NCBI GenBank assembly: GCA_963794655.1
Contig: CAWCEV010000006.1
Span: 2,356,001 to 2,420,000 of the forward strand
Origin: Roseiarcus sp963794655
Lineage (GTDB): Bacteria > Pseudomonadota > Alphaproteobacteria > Rhizobiales > Beijerinckiaceae
Length of the DNA stretch: 64,000 bases
Reading direction: 5' to 3'
Part shown: piece after piece, positions 1 through 8,595 of the stretch
Position numbering within the stretch: position 1 is the first letter of the stretch
How the letters are laid out: each line of letters opens with the position of its first letter
Notes under the pieces: model-generated
Told to the model about the DNA's origin: nothing
Seen by the model: the letters and a program-made list of their open reading frames with translations, nothing else
Databases searched by the model: none
Made by a program: the position numbers and the translations under genes

Positions 1-1824
1 TGCGAAGGCCTGCTGAACAGCACCAACGGTTACAACGTGCTCGAAGACATGTTCTGGACGAAGGGGATGCATCACTTTTCGTTCGGCGGGAATTACCTGC
101 GCAATATGCTCGTTTCCAACGGCGTGAACAACGCGAACGGCCAGTTTAATTTCACGGGGCAGTACACCAAGGACGGGCTGGTCGACTTCATGCTCGGCCG
201 GATTCAATCGCTCTACCAGGGCAACAACAGCGGCGTTGACTTCCGCAAGAACTATGGCGCTCTCTATTTTCAGGACAGCATCCAGTTCAGCCCGCGGTTC
301 ACTTTGAACGCAGGACTGCGTTGGGCCACGGGATTGCCGGCTATTGAAACCACAGGCCGCGGCGCCCAGTTCTCACTGCCGGGCTTTACCGCTGGGACAA
401 GATCCACTGTCTATCCCACAGCTCCTCCTGGAGTGTACTTTTATGGCGACCAGGGGGTTCCACACGGTTACTACCACGGCAAATGGAACCGGATTGAACC
501 GCGCTTCGGCTTCGCGTTCGATCCGCGCGGCCAGGGAAAAGAGAGTATTCGCGCTTCCTATAGTTTAGGTTTTCAGGAGCCCCCGCTTTACTACAACTCC
601 CGCTACGCGTCGATGCCGCCGTGGGGCGACTCGGTTACACTGACGCCGCCTCCGGGGAATCTGACGACTCCTTACGCGGGCTATCCTGGCGGCAACCCTT
701 ACCCCAAGCCGTTTCCGCCGACAGCCAACAATGCGTTTTTCCCCACCTCAGGGACATTCTTTGTGCTGCCACCGAACCTTCAGCAGGCTTACTCGCAAAA
801 CTGGAACCTGAGCGTGCAAAAGCAGTTCCTCACCAACTGGGCGCTCACGGCTACGTATCTTGGCACGCGTGTACTGCATAACTCCTACGGTAATGAGCAA
901 AACCCGGCGGTCTACTACCCCGGAAAATCGACCGGTGTTGCCGGCTCCTGCGGAACGCTTTCGGTGGTGCCTGCAGCGGGAACAAACTGCTCCACCACCG
1001 CAAACACCAATGCCCGCCGCGTGCTGACCGGCATCAATGCCACCCAGGGGGCCTATTTCACCCAGGTCACCGAGGCTTATACCGGTATGGGATCGAACTT
1101 TAACGGCGTCCTGGTCACCGTGCAGCATCGCTTTTCCCAATACTTCACGCTGCTCAGCAACTACACCTATTCGCATTGCCTCTCCGGTCCTCCGGAAAAC
1201 GGAGACAATGCCGGAGATCAATTCCAGGATCCGGCTCACCCCAACCGCGATTACAGCAACTGCGGTTCTGACCTGCGCCACAACTTTGTGACTTCGGCCA
1301 TTATCCGCAGCGCCGCGGGAGGTACCTATACACGCCAGCTGTTGCTCAGCGGCTGGCAGCTAGCACCCATCGTCACCGCGCAGACCGGCGTTCCCTTTAC
1401 GGTAACGACCGGCACCGATGCTTCCCTGACCGGCGTAGGCAATGACCGGCCTAACCTGATCGCGAGTCCCCGCGCCCAGAACACTAAAATCACGACCTGG
1501 CTGAACCGGGCATCCTTTGCCGCAAACACGGCTGGAACCTATGGCCAAACCCGACCGTTTGAGTTCTACGGGCCGCACTACACCAACGTGGACACGGCTC
1601 TCAGCAAATTCATCCCTCTGCATGAGGCTTTGCAACTCGAAGCCCGCGCCGAGTGCTTCAACTGCTTCAACCACACCAACTATGCCAACCCGGGCGGCGC
1701 CATCAACGGTAGCGGCACCGGCGTCACCAACCCGGGAACGGCTCTAAGCGCCGGCACCTTCGGAACCATCACTGCTGCGAATCCTCCCCGAATTCTGCAG
1801 CTCAGCCTCAAGATGGATTTCTAA
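1..1824 (+). CDS. TonB-dependent receptor (Oar-like), C-terminal part
   Basis: The frame is open from base 1, so the gene begins left of the window and only about 607 C-terminal residues are present. This is the outer-membrane beta-barrel part of an Oar-like TonB-dependent receptor. It shows alternating aromatic/polar strands, repeated barrel segments such as 'GLRWATG', 'ATYLGTRVLH' and 'LLSNYTYSHC', and ends in 'LSLKMDF' with a terminal aromatic residue as outer-membrane barrels do. The plug and the N-terminal carboxypeptidase-regulatory-like domain would lie upstream. In Acidobacteriota such receptors commonly sit next to glycoside hydrolases, and the next gene is a GH78 enzyme, so import of a rhamnose-containing oligosaccharide is a reasonable inference. 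A strong hairpin follows the stop codon. Confidence 0.85.
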   Translation, partial: CEGLLNSTNGYNVLEDMFWTKGMHHFSFGGNYLRNMLVSNGVNNANGQFNFTGQYTKDGLVDFMLGRIQSLYQGNNSGVDFRKNYGALYFQDSIQFSPRFTLNAGLRWATGLPAIETTGRGAQFSLPGFTAGTRSTVYPTAPPGVYFYGDQGVPHGYYHGKWNRIEPRFGFAFDPRGQGKESIRASYSLGFQEPPLYYNSRYASMPPWGDSVTLTPPPGNLTTPYAGYPGGNPYPKPFPPTANNAFFPTSGTFFVLPPNLQQAYSQNWNLSVQKQFLTNWALTATYLGTRVLHNSYGNEQNPAVYYPGKSTGVAGSCGTLSVVPAAGTNCSTTANTNARRVLTGINATQGAYFTQVTEAYTGMGSNFNGVLVTVQHRFSQYFTLLSNYTYSHCLSGPPENGDNAGDQFQDPAHPNRDYSNCGSDLRHNFVTSAIIRSAAGGTYTRQLLLSGWQLAPIVTAQTGVPFTVTTGTDASLTGVGNDRPNLIASPRAQNTKITTWLNRASFAANTAGTYGQTRPFEFYGPHYTNVDTALSKFIPLHEALQLEARAECFNCFNHTNYANPGGAINGSGTGVTNPGTALSAGTFGTITAANPPRILQLSLKMDF

Positions 1825-1838
1825 GACTCTTCACAGTT

Positions 1839-1867
1839 CTGCATGCCTCTCGTTGAGGGGCATGCAG
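1839..1867 (+). terminator. Hairpin after TonB receptor, likely terminator
   Basis: A 13-bp stem (1839-1851 pairing with 1855-1867, one G-U pair) closes a 3-base GTT loop, 15 bases after the receptor stop codon. No T-tract follows, so it may be a Rho-assisted terminator or a 3'-end stabiliser rather than a classical intrinsic terminator. Confidence 0.5.
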
Positions 1868-1970
1868 GCTAAACCGCAATCTCCTAGACACTTTCCTTCC
1901 TCCAAAGCATCCTTTCTCGCAAGCGCTGATAGCATGGTGGTCGCGCGATCGGCGTCTGGTGCAACCTGGC

Positions 1971-4349
1971 ATGAAAAGCAAGCTATTGGTTTTCCCTTTG
2001 ATTGTGGTGCTGTTCTTCGCAGCGCTCACCACAGGAGTGTCGGCCGCGGAGCCGCAGTGGAAGGCAAGCTGGATCACCCATCCCACGGCTCCCCTGCGGG
2101 AGCCGCTCGTGCTGCATTTTCGGCGCTCATTGCAACTGGAAAGCAAGCCTGCTCGTTATGTCATCCATGTGAGCGCCGACAACCGGTTCATCCTGTACGT
2201 AAATGGTCATCGGGTAGGCGATGGCCCGGCGCGTGGTGACCTCGCGCACTGGCGTTACGAGACCTTCGATCTCGCTCCGTACCTCGCGACGGGCTCTAAT
2301 CTCGTAACCGCCACAGTGTGGAATTTCGGTATCTACGCACCCACAGCGCAAATCACCGACCGCACCGCTTTTCTGCTGCAGGGCGACAGCGCGCAGGAGG
2401 CCGACCTGAACACGCCAAAAGGCTGGATGGTGGCCATCGAGCCGGGACGCATCGCAGTGCCGCGCACACCGGGCGGCGTTGACGGCTACATGGCGAACGG
2501 TCCTGGAGAGGAACTGAATGCCGCCGCCTACAACTGGCAGTGGAATGACCCTGGCGATTCGAGCAGCGCCTGGGTGGCTGCGGGCGATCCCATGCGGGAA
2601 AACATCTATCCTTCGGCGGCGCGCGCCGGTCTTCAGGGGGAGCAGGTCGACAACTACTGGCAACTGGTGCCCGATGAGCTGCCGCCCATGACGTACACCC
2701 CGACGGAAGCAGGAGAAGTGGTGCGCTCGGATCAGCCGGGCGCCGAAGCGTTTCCTGCCAAGCCGATTGCGATCCCCGCGAACCGGCACGTGCACGTCCT
2801 GCTGGATCGCAAAACACTCACCACCGCGTACCCTCAACTGACCGTGTCTGGAGGAAAGGGAGCAAGTATCCGATTGACCTACGCGGAAGCGCTCTATGAC
2901 CCGAAACAGGATAAGGGCGATCGCAATGAAGTGGGCAGCCGCCAGGCCTTGGGGGTGCACGACCGCTTTCTTCCCGACGGTGGCGAGCATCGCACCTTTG
3001 AGCCTCTGTGGTGGCGGGTGTGGCGTTACCTGGACCTGGATATTCAGACCGGCGCCCAGCCGCTGACGCTCGAGTCCCTGCAGGGACAATACACCGCATA
3101 CCCCTTTGAGGAGCGGGCTTCCTTCGATAGTAAGGATGCCGATCTCAAACAGATATGGGACATCAGCTGGCGCACGGCGCGACTCGATGCCCACGAGACG
3201 TACATGGATACTCCTTATTGGGAACAGTTACAGTACGTGGGCGACACCCGCATCCAGGCGCTGATCTCTTATGCAGTGACGGGGGACGACCGGCTGGCGA
3301 AGCAGGCGATCCAGAACTTTGATAATTCGCGCATACCGGAGGGATTGACGCAGAGCCGCTATCCCACCTCGCAGCCGCAGATCATCCCCACGTTCTCGCT
3401 GCTGTGGATTGGCATGCTGCACGACTACTGGCTGTACCGTCCCGATACTTCACCGGTAAAGGCAGCGTTGCCGGGCACGCGTACTGTGCTCACCTGGTTC
3501 GCACAGTATGAACAGCCGGATGGCTTGCTGCGCAAGACGCCTTGGTGGAGCTTTGTGGACTGGGTTTCAACGGGGGAGCTGCCTACCTACGATGGACAGG
3601 GTGAGTCCTGCACCACCACGCTCGAATATCTGGGAGCGTTGACCGACGCGGCGGAGCTGGAGCGGGCAGTGGGAGACAAGGACCGCGCCACGCAAGAAGA
3701 GCAGCGGGCGCAGCATGTGCGCAGCGGGCTTTATGAAAAATGCTGGGATGCGGGGCGCAAGCTGCTGGCGGACAACCCGGACCATACCGTGTTCAGCCAG
3801 CAAACGAATACGTTGGCGGTGCTCTTCGATGTGATTCCACGCGGGGAGCAACAGGCTGTCTTACGGCAGTTGGTGAACATCGCTCCAGGGACGGCTCCGG
3901 GTGGAATTCTGAGCGGCTCCTATTATTTTCGCTTTTATCTGGCGCGCGCGCTGCAACACGCGGGGATGGCCGACGAATATCTCGCGACCTTGAAGCCCTG
4001 GCGCGATCTATTGCCGCTCCATTTCAGCACCTGGCCGGAAACGCCGGGAAAGACGCGGTCCGATTCGCATGCCTGGAGCGCGCATCCCATGTACGATCTG
4101 CTGACGCTGGTGGCTGGGATCGAGCCGGCATCGCCGGGCTTCGCCACCGTGCGGATTGCTCCGCACCTGGGGGATCTCCGTGAAGTGTCGGCGGAGTTTC
4201 CTCATCCAAAAGGGATGATCAAGGTGCACTTCGAGCGCAGCGGCGATGGGGTGACGGGGAGTGTGACTCTGCCGCCGGGGCTGCAGGGTGTTTTCCTCTG
4301 GCGCGGAAAGGAACAGCCACTGCAGGGCGGTGTGAACCAGATCAAATAA
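1971..4349 (+). CDS. Exported alpha-L-rhamnosidase, GH78 family
   Basis: A 792-residue exported enzyme that should remove terminal alpha-L-rhamnose from plant glycans or glycosides. The ATG at 1971 is chosen over the GTG at 1959 because it opens a clean signal peptide (MKSKLLVFPLIVVLFFAALT then SAAE). An N-terminal beta-sandwich ('KASWITHP', 'YVNGHRVGDGPARGD') precedes the (alpha/alpha)6 barrel. The segment 'MDTPYWEQLQYVGDTR' matches the conserved GH78 catalytic region, in which the Glu acts as general acid. The C-terminal 'FATVRIAPHLGDL' matches the closing beta-sandwich. Length is normal for the family. It lies about 150 bp downstream of the TonB receptor on the same strand, with a hairpin between, so it may have its own promoter. 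Confidence 0.85.
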   Translation: MKSKLLVFPLIVVLFFAALTTGVSAAEPQWKASWITHPTAPLREPLVLHFRRSLQLESKPARYVIHVSADNRFILYVNGHRVGDGPARGDLAHWRYETFDLAPYLATGSNLVTATVWNFGIYAPTAQITDRTAFLLQGDSAQEADLNTPKGWMVAIEPGRIAVPRTPGGVDGYMANGPGEELNAAAYNWQWNDPGDSSSAWVAAGDPMRENIYPSAARAGLQGEQVDNYWQLVPDELPPMTYTPTEAGEVVRSDQPGAEAFPAKPIAIPANRHVHVLLDRKTLTTAYPQLTVSGGKGASIRLTYAEALYDPKQDKGDRNEVGSRQALGVHDRFLPDGGEHRTFEPLWWRVWRYLDLDIQTGAQPLTLESLQGQYTAYPFEERASFDSKDADLKQIWDISWRTARLDAHETYMDTPYWEQLQYVGDTRIQALISYAVTGDDRLAKQAIQNFDNSRIPEGLTQSRYPTSQPQIIPTFSLLWIGMLHDYWLYRPDTSPVKAALPGTRTVLTWFAQYEQPDGLLRKTPWWSFVDWVSTGELPTYDGQGESCTTTLEYLGALTDAAELERAVGDKDRATQEEQRAQHVRSGLYEKCWDAGRKLLADNPDHTVFSQQTNTLAVLFDVIPRGEQQAVLRQLVNIAPGTAPGGILSGSYYFRFYLARALQHAGMADEYLATLKPWRDLLPLHFSTWPETPGKTRSDSHAWSAHPMYDLLTLVAGIEPASPGFATVRIAPHLGDLREVSAEFPHPKGMIKVHFERSGDGVTGSVTLPPGLQGVFLWRGKEQPLQGGVNQIK

Positions 4350-4361
4350 ACGGCGACGTAC

Positions 4362-4784
4362 CTACTTCTTCCACGGATCAAGCAGCTTCACACCGAGATC
4401 GTCCACATCGCTGATATTCCGGGTGACCAGCGTCAGCTTGTGGACAAGTGCAGTTGCTGCGAGAAGAGTATCGACAACAGGCCTTGAGCGTGCGGCGGAC
4501 AGCTCTCCCCATTGCCTCGCGATGGGCGCATCGACACCGAGAATGCGTTCACCGAAACTCAATTCCAGTCCATCTACCCAGGTTCCGAGCCGCTTCGCGG
4601 CATCCGCGTCCGTTCGCATTTTGAGAGCAACGCCTTTCCTTAGCTCACCGAGCGAAAGCACGCTGATATAAAGTGCGGACGGTTCGGCCGCGGAGAGAAA
4701 GGACATTACCCGTTCATTGGCTTGCTTCTTGCGTGTCTCGGAGAGAACGTTGGTATCGAGCAGATATTGTAACCGCCCGCTCAC
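4362..4784 (-). CDS. vapC: VapC-type PIN-domain toxin ribonuclease
   Basis: A 140-residue PIN-domain protein, the usual VapC length. The acidic metal-binding residues are present: D10 in 'YLLDTNVLSE', E47 in 'SLGELRKG', D105 in 'PVVDTLLAATA', and N123/D126 in 'TRNISDVDD'. VapC toxins are Mg-dependent endoribonucleases that cut tRNA or rRNA, held inactive by the cognate antitoxin. The gene overlaps the antitoxin gene by 4 bases (4781-4784), the normal arrangement, with the antitoxin first. The RNA target cannot be read from the sequence. Confidence 0.9.
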   Translation of the reverse strand: MSGRLQYLLDTNVLSETRKKQANERVMSFLSAAEPSALYISVLSLGELRKGVALKMRTDADAAKRLGTWVDGLELSFGERILGVDAPIARQWGELSAARSRPVVDTLLAATALVHKLTLVTRNISDVDDLGVKLLDPWKK

Positions 4785-5026
4785 AGCGTGACCTTGCGTC
4801 CCTTGTCGCGGCTGCGTGGCACATCAAACCGGTCGACCTTCGGACCACCCAGCAAATACTCCCGAAGGTCGGGCTTATGAGCGGTCAGGGCGCGGTAGTC
4901 CTCAACAGAAAGAATGACCGCCCTTTCCGCCCCGTGCCGGGTAATGAATTGCGGGCCTTTGTTGTTGGCTTCTTCAATGACCTCACTCAAACGTGTTTTC
5001 GCCTCTTGTACTTGCCAAACGGCCAT
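4781..5026 (-). CDS. Phd/YefM-family antitoxin of the VapC pair
   Basis: An 81-residue protein starting 'MAVWQVQEAKTRLSEVIEEA'. This is the N-terminal DNA-binding fold of Phd/YefM antitoxins ('W-x-x-x-x-A-K-x-x-L-S-E-x-I'), followed by 'FITRHGAERAVILSVEDYRAL' and a C-terminal tail that should wrap the toxin. The ATG at 5026 is preferred over the start at 5050 because an AAAGAGGT ribosome-binding site ends 4 bases upstream of it. Antitoxins of this family usually repress their own operon by binding palindromes; an ATAATTAT palindrome lies just upstream (5049-5056). Pairing Phd/YefM-type antitoxins with PIN toxins is known. Confidence 0.88.
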   Translation of the reverse strand: MAVWQVQEAKTRLSEVIEEANNKGPQFITRHGAERAVILSVEDYRALTAHKPDLREYLLGGPKVDRFDVPRSRDKGRKVTL

Positions 5027-5048
5027 CGGCACCTCTTTTATTCTGACC

Positions 5049-5057
5049 ATAATTATA
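5049..5057 (-). promoter_or_regulatory. Putative -10 box and palindrome before the antitoxin gene
   Basis: On the minus strand a perfect TATAAT (5052-5057) lies 25 bases upstream of the antitoxin ATG and overlaps an ATAATTAT palindrome (5049-5056). No good -35 hexamer stands at 16-18 bp, so only the -10 is supported. The overlap with a palindrome would fit autorepression by the toxin-antitoxin complex. Confidence 0.35.
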
Positions 5058-5254
5058 GTCGTTCAGGTCGTTTTTTGTTCATCCGCCAAGGGCAAATTAA
5101 GCTGTACTTCGACCCCAGCGGCGAGTAGCCCCGCGGGGACGAGGTGGATCGGAGAGACTGAAGCCGGATTTCATCTCGCGACCAGTGCTTTGGTTCTGGG
5201 CGGCTGCATTTACCCCGAGGATCACGGATTTCAATATCAAACCTCGGGACAGAT

Positions 5255-5353
5255 ATGGAAAAATCGGTGTCTTATATAAGCCGGCGAGAGTTTCTGACCC
5301 GGTCGGCAGCTTTCGCTGCTGCAGGAGCTAACTTTGCCCGGAGCCAGAGCTGA
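5255..5353 (+). other. Tat signal peptide reading frame, separated from the hydrolase by a frameshift
   Basis: The ATG at 5255 opens a 32-codon frame with a twin-arginine signal: 'SRREFLTRSAAFAAAGANFA', i.e. S-R-R-x-F-L, a hydrophobic alanine-rich stretch and an Ala-rich end. It then hits TGA at 5351-5353. The mature alpha/beta hydrolase continues immediately in a different frame. Exported acidobacterial hydrolases of this type often carry a Tat leader, so the two pieces very probably form one gene with a frame change around 5335-5350. Whether the shift is real or a sequencing indel cannot be decided here. Confidence 0.6.
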
Positions 5354-6311
5354 GTTCGATAGGGATCAGCAGCGCCGCCGGCGGGAACTCTGGAGTCTGC
5401 TGGGCGATTTGCCCTGGGACCACAAGCCTACGCCTCCTCGCCTGGTGCGCAGCGAGAAACATGATGGATACACGCTGGAACGGTGGGTGCTCGACCTGAA
5501 TGGGATAGAACCCGTGCCCGCGGTGCTGCTGATCCCCGACCACCGGCAGGAACGGGCGCCCGGGTTGCTCTTTATGCATTGGCATGCGGGCCAGTACGAC
5601 CTGGGAAAAGAACAGTTACTCCGCGGCACGAGCGTGCAACCTGCTTACGCGCCGGTCTGCGTGGAAAAGGGCCTGGTGACACTGGCTATCGATTGCTGGT
5701 GCTTCGGTGAACGAAAGCGGGAAGCGATTGGACGCCAGGGCGAAGAAGACACCTTCAAGCTGATGCTATGGCGCGGCCAGGTGCTGTGGGGCATGATGAT
5801 GTTTGACGAATTGCGTGCGCTCAGTTATCTGGCGAGCCGCCCGGAAGTGGATACGTCGCGGCTGGGAGCCTTTGGTATGTCTATGGGGGCAACCAAGGCC
5901 TGGTGGTTGGCCGCCCTCGATCCGCGCGTCCGCGTCGCTATGGACGTCTGTTGCCTTACGAATTTTCAGTCGCTGATCGACGCAGGCGGACTGAGCAAGC
6001 ACGGGGTCTACTATTTTGTTCCCTCGCTGCTGAAGCACTTCGACACCTTTCAAATTAACCAACTGATCGTGCCCCGAGCGCACCTGAGCGTGAACGGCCG
6101 GCAGGACGACCTCACTCCGCCGGCCGGGGTCGAGCAGGTCCGCGATCAGCTGCTGCCTCTGTACCGGGCTTATGGGAAGGCCGAAGACTGCCGGATCGAA
6201 CTCTTCGATTGCGCCCACGAGGAGCTACCGGAAATGCGGCGAGAGATTCTTTCCTGGATGGATCAACACCTGGTTGCCCCGGCCCGCCCGGGGGAAATGG
6301 GTAGCTCGTGA
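5334..6311 (+). CDS. Alpha/beta hydrolase (acetyl-esterase/dienelactone-hydrolase-like), leader out of frame
   Basis: A 325-residue alpha/beta-hydrolase. The nucleophile elbow is 'GAFGMSMGA' with S183, the acid is likely an Asp in 'NGRQDDLTPP', and the base is H295 in 'CAHEEL'. The N-terminal 'LWSLLGDLPWDHKPTPP' and 'HWHAGQYDLGKE' resemble the large acidobacterial/planctomycete family annotated as acetylxylan-esterase-like or dienelactone-hydrolase-like. The TTG at 5334 is the first start in this frame, but the true N-terminus is probably the Tat signal peptide encoded from 5255 in another frame. Without repair the enzyme would be cytoplasmic. Likely role is deacylation of a carbohydrate or small ester; the substrate is unknown. 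Confidence 0.75.
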   Translation: MPGARAEFDRDQQRRRRELWSLLGDLPWDHKPTPPRLVRSEKHDGYTLERWVLDLNGIEPVPAVLLIPDHRQERAPGLLFMHWHAGQYDLGKEQLLRGTSVQPAYAPVCVEKGLVTLAIDCWCFGERKREAIGRQGEEDTFKLMLWRGQVLWGMMMFDELRALSYLASRPEVDTSRLGAFGMSMGATKAWWLAALDPRVRVAMDVCCLTNFQSLIDAGGLSKHGVYYFVPSLLKHFDTFQINQLIVPRAHLSVNGRQDDLTPPAGVEQVRDQLLPLYRAYGKAEDCRIELFDCAHEELPEMRREILSWMDQHLVAPARPGEMGSS

Positions 6312-6386
6312 GCAGATTAGCGACCCGGACGGTGGGAGCGGGCTGCCCAATCCACGTAATCGTCTCCTCTGCGAAAGGACAACACC

Positions 6387-7532
6387 ATGCATGGTTCAAA
6401 GAAATCATCCCGGCCGGCTTTATGGTTCTCCCGCCTTGCTGTCAGCTCTCTTTGTTTGTTTCTCGCAAGTTGCCGCGGCACGCATCCGAAGGAACAACCG
6501 GGACTCTTTTCGCCGGAAGTGTCAGGACAGCTTGATTCTCAGCTTGAAAACCTGTTGAGGGAAGATAACCTTCCCAGCGTAGAGGTTGAGATACAAGTGC
6601 CGGGCAAGGGCCAGTACTCCTTTGTAAAAGGAATGGCGGACCTTTCCTCCGGGGCAGTTCGCGTGCACAATCAACCTTTCCGCATTGCCAGCATTACCAA
6701 ACCATTTGCAGCGACGGCCATCCTGGTATTGGTTGACCGAGGGCAGCTAAACAAGACCGATACCATTGCGAAGTGGTACCCGAACTTTCCTAACGCCGGC
6801 AGCATCACCGTCGACGATCTACTCAGGATGCGCAGCGGCATTCCGGCGCCGAACGATGACGAAGTCCTGGCCCGGGTCTATGGCAATCCCCTTGCGCCTG
6901 CGCCTTCTTTCGATGAAGAAATGGCCTCCTATACCAAGCTGAAGTCCCAGTTCAAACCACCGAACAGTGTCGGCGTTTACACCGATTTCAATTACGACAT
7001 CCTGGCTGCGATCGTACAGAAAGTCACAGGGAAAGATATCGGCACATTGATTACCGAGAACGTCATCACGCCGCTGAAACTGGCTCACACGAGTTATCCA
7101 GTAGACGATAAGGTTCCTGGCGGACTGCATGGATACGGTTGGAATCCGTCGGCCAACAAGTTCGACGATAAGACTCTCTTTAATCCACCGCTTGCAGGTG
7201 CTGCGGGCGCCGTGATCTCGAATGCGGAAGACCTCGACGTCTTTTCCCGGGCGGTTTGCCACGGGCAGCTTCTTAAGCCCGCTACCTTCAAAGCGCAGTT
7301 GGAGGGAAAGCTGCTGGAAGGCACCAACGCTATCTATGGGGAGGGCGTTGCGACCGGGCCGGGAGTCTGCGGGCATTCAGGCACGATCAACGGATATAGC
7401 AGTGACATGTACTACTTCGAGAAGTCGAACGCTACGCTCGTGATCAGTGTGAACCGCCTGGATGCCGACAACAAATCCCGGTCTACGCCACTGCTCGGCA
7501 TGATTGCAAACGTGATTACGTCACACCTCTAA
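6387..7532 (+). CDS. Serine beta-lactamase-like hydrolase (S12 family) lipoprotein
   Basis: A 381-residue protein of the class C beta-lactamase/DD-peptidase (S12) superfamily. The leader ends in a lipobox 'LASC' (C29), so it should be a lipoprotein. The catalytic SxxK is 'SITK' (S102, K105), and the third motif appears as 'GHSGT'. The second motif, normally Y-x-N, reads 'YTD' in 'VYTDFNYD', an Asn-to-Asp change. The ATG at 6387 has a GAAAGGA ribosome-binding site 6-9 bases upstream. Members act as D,D-peptidases, esterases or beta-lactamases; sequence alone does not separate these. There is no obvious operon link to the preceding hydrolase beyond shared strand. Confidence 0.82.
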   Translation: MHGSKKSSRPALWFSRLAVSSLCLFLASCRGTHPKEQPGLFSPEVSGQLDSQLENLLREDNLPSVEVEIQVPGKGQYSFVKGMADLSSGAVRVHNQPFRIASITKPFAATAILVLVDRGQLNKTDTIAKWYPNFPNAGSITVDDLLRMRSGIPAPNDDEVLARVYGNPLAPAPSFDEEMASYTKLKSQFKPPNSVGVYTDFNYDILAAIVQKVTGKDIGTLITENVITPLKLAHTSYPVDDKVPGGLHGYGWNPSANKFDDKTLFNPPLAGAAGAVISNAEDLDVFSRAVCHGQLLKPATFKAQLEGKLLEGTNAIYGEGVATGPGVCGHSGTINGYSSDMYYFEKSNATLVISVNRLDADNKSRSTPLLGMIANVITSHL

Positions 7533-7545
7533 GTGGTGGGCCGCT

Positions 7546-8412
7546 TCAAAGATACGGATTGGTGATGACCTTGATTTCCCGGGGAGCCCCGGCGACGCTC
7601 CGCCGCGGGTGATCGAGAACGTGCAGCAGGTAAACCTGGTCGAACCACGACGTATGCTTGAAGAGGCGTTTGTGACGCAGGCCCCCGAACAGATGGATTT
7701 TCCGCATTTCATTTTCCTCGTTGAATTCCCGGATTGCAAGGAGCTCCCCGGTCCACGGGTTGGCACTTTCAAAACCAATATCGTCAAGGTAGACAAGCGT
7801 CCAGGGTAAGTAGTTGTCGGCTTCTCCGAGAAAGATGTTGAGACAATCTTTCGCCGATGAATAGTAATCGACATCGATCACGACGAAACCCAGAGGGCTC
7901 CTGGCGCTGAGTCCAGCCATGAAATGGGGCAACGTCTTTTGAATATCGCCAAGGATAAGCCTGGCATTGTGAGGTAGCGCGCGCACGAGCGCGGTGCGGT
8001 CGATGAGGGGAAACGAGCCTTCGCTGAAAACCTCTGGGTGGTCGCGATGATCCCGCGGCGGGGGCATGCCACGGCCGGAATCGAAGCCAAAGATTTGGAA
8101 CTCGATGCCGGTAATCTGGGTGATCTTGCGCGATATATTGCAAATGTTCATGAGCCCTGCGCCCGCAGCGACGCCGAACTCGATCACCGTCACGGATTTG
8201 AAACCCTGGGCCTTGGCAAGCTCTGCCGTCTTGAGGAGACTGAACGCGTACTGTTGCCGCACCACTAAATCAAAAGCTATTTTTGCCTTATAGCTGCCGA
8301 AGAGCGCCACAAAGATCGAAAGGATGTTCAGGTGCAGCGGTTCCGGGAATCGTTCGTAGAGCACTCTGCCGACCCGTTTCGGGACTTTATGCAGCAAAAA
8401 GTTGGCTTTCAT
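7546..8412 (-). CDS. Class I SAM-dependent methyltransferase
   Basis: A protein of about 288 residues with a Rossmann methyltransferase fold: motif I 'VIEFGVAAGAGL', an acidic residue after strand 2 in 'IFGFDSGRGMPPP', and 'VVIDVDYYSSAKDCL'. The overall pattern resembles TylF/CmcI-like and polysaccharide-associated methyltransferases. The ATG at 8412 is chosen over the upstream start at 8472 because GGAGG lies 5 bases before it. It is convergent with the S12 hydrolase gene (14-base gap) and lies 183 bases downstream of lnt on the same strand. The substrate is unknown. Confidence 0.75.
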   Translation of the reverse strand: MKANFLLHKVPKRVGRVLYERFPEPLHLNILSIFVALFGSYKAKIAFDLVVRQQYAFSLLKTAELAKAQGFKSVTVIEFGVAAGAGLMNICNISRKITQITGIEFQIFGFDSGRGMPPPRDHRDHPEVFSEGSFPLIDRTALVRALPHNARLILGDIQKTLPHFMAGLSARSPLGFVVIDVDYYSSAKDCLNIFLGEADNYLPWTLVYLDDIGFESANPWTGELLAIREFNEENEMRKIHLFGGLRHKRLFKHTSWFDQVYLLHVLDHPRRSVAGAPREIKVITNPYL

Positions 8413-8595
8413 GCGTGCCTCCGTTTGGGTGATGACCGCGAAAAGAAGGCCGTCGAGGGCGGCCTTCAACATAGCTATACACCCAGGTGTTTGGAGGGAG
8501 CGAAGGCTTTTATGGGCGGACGGAGATGCGGAACAACGTCTGTGCCAAATCGGAACGCAGATGCCGTTCCGGAACCTGTACTGCGGGTTCGGACC

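Noticed and set aside
2127..3194. 355-codon minus-strand open frame over the GH78 gene
   Set aside because: Arg/His-rich translation with no motif; shadow of the rhamnosidase.
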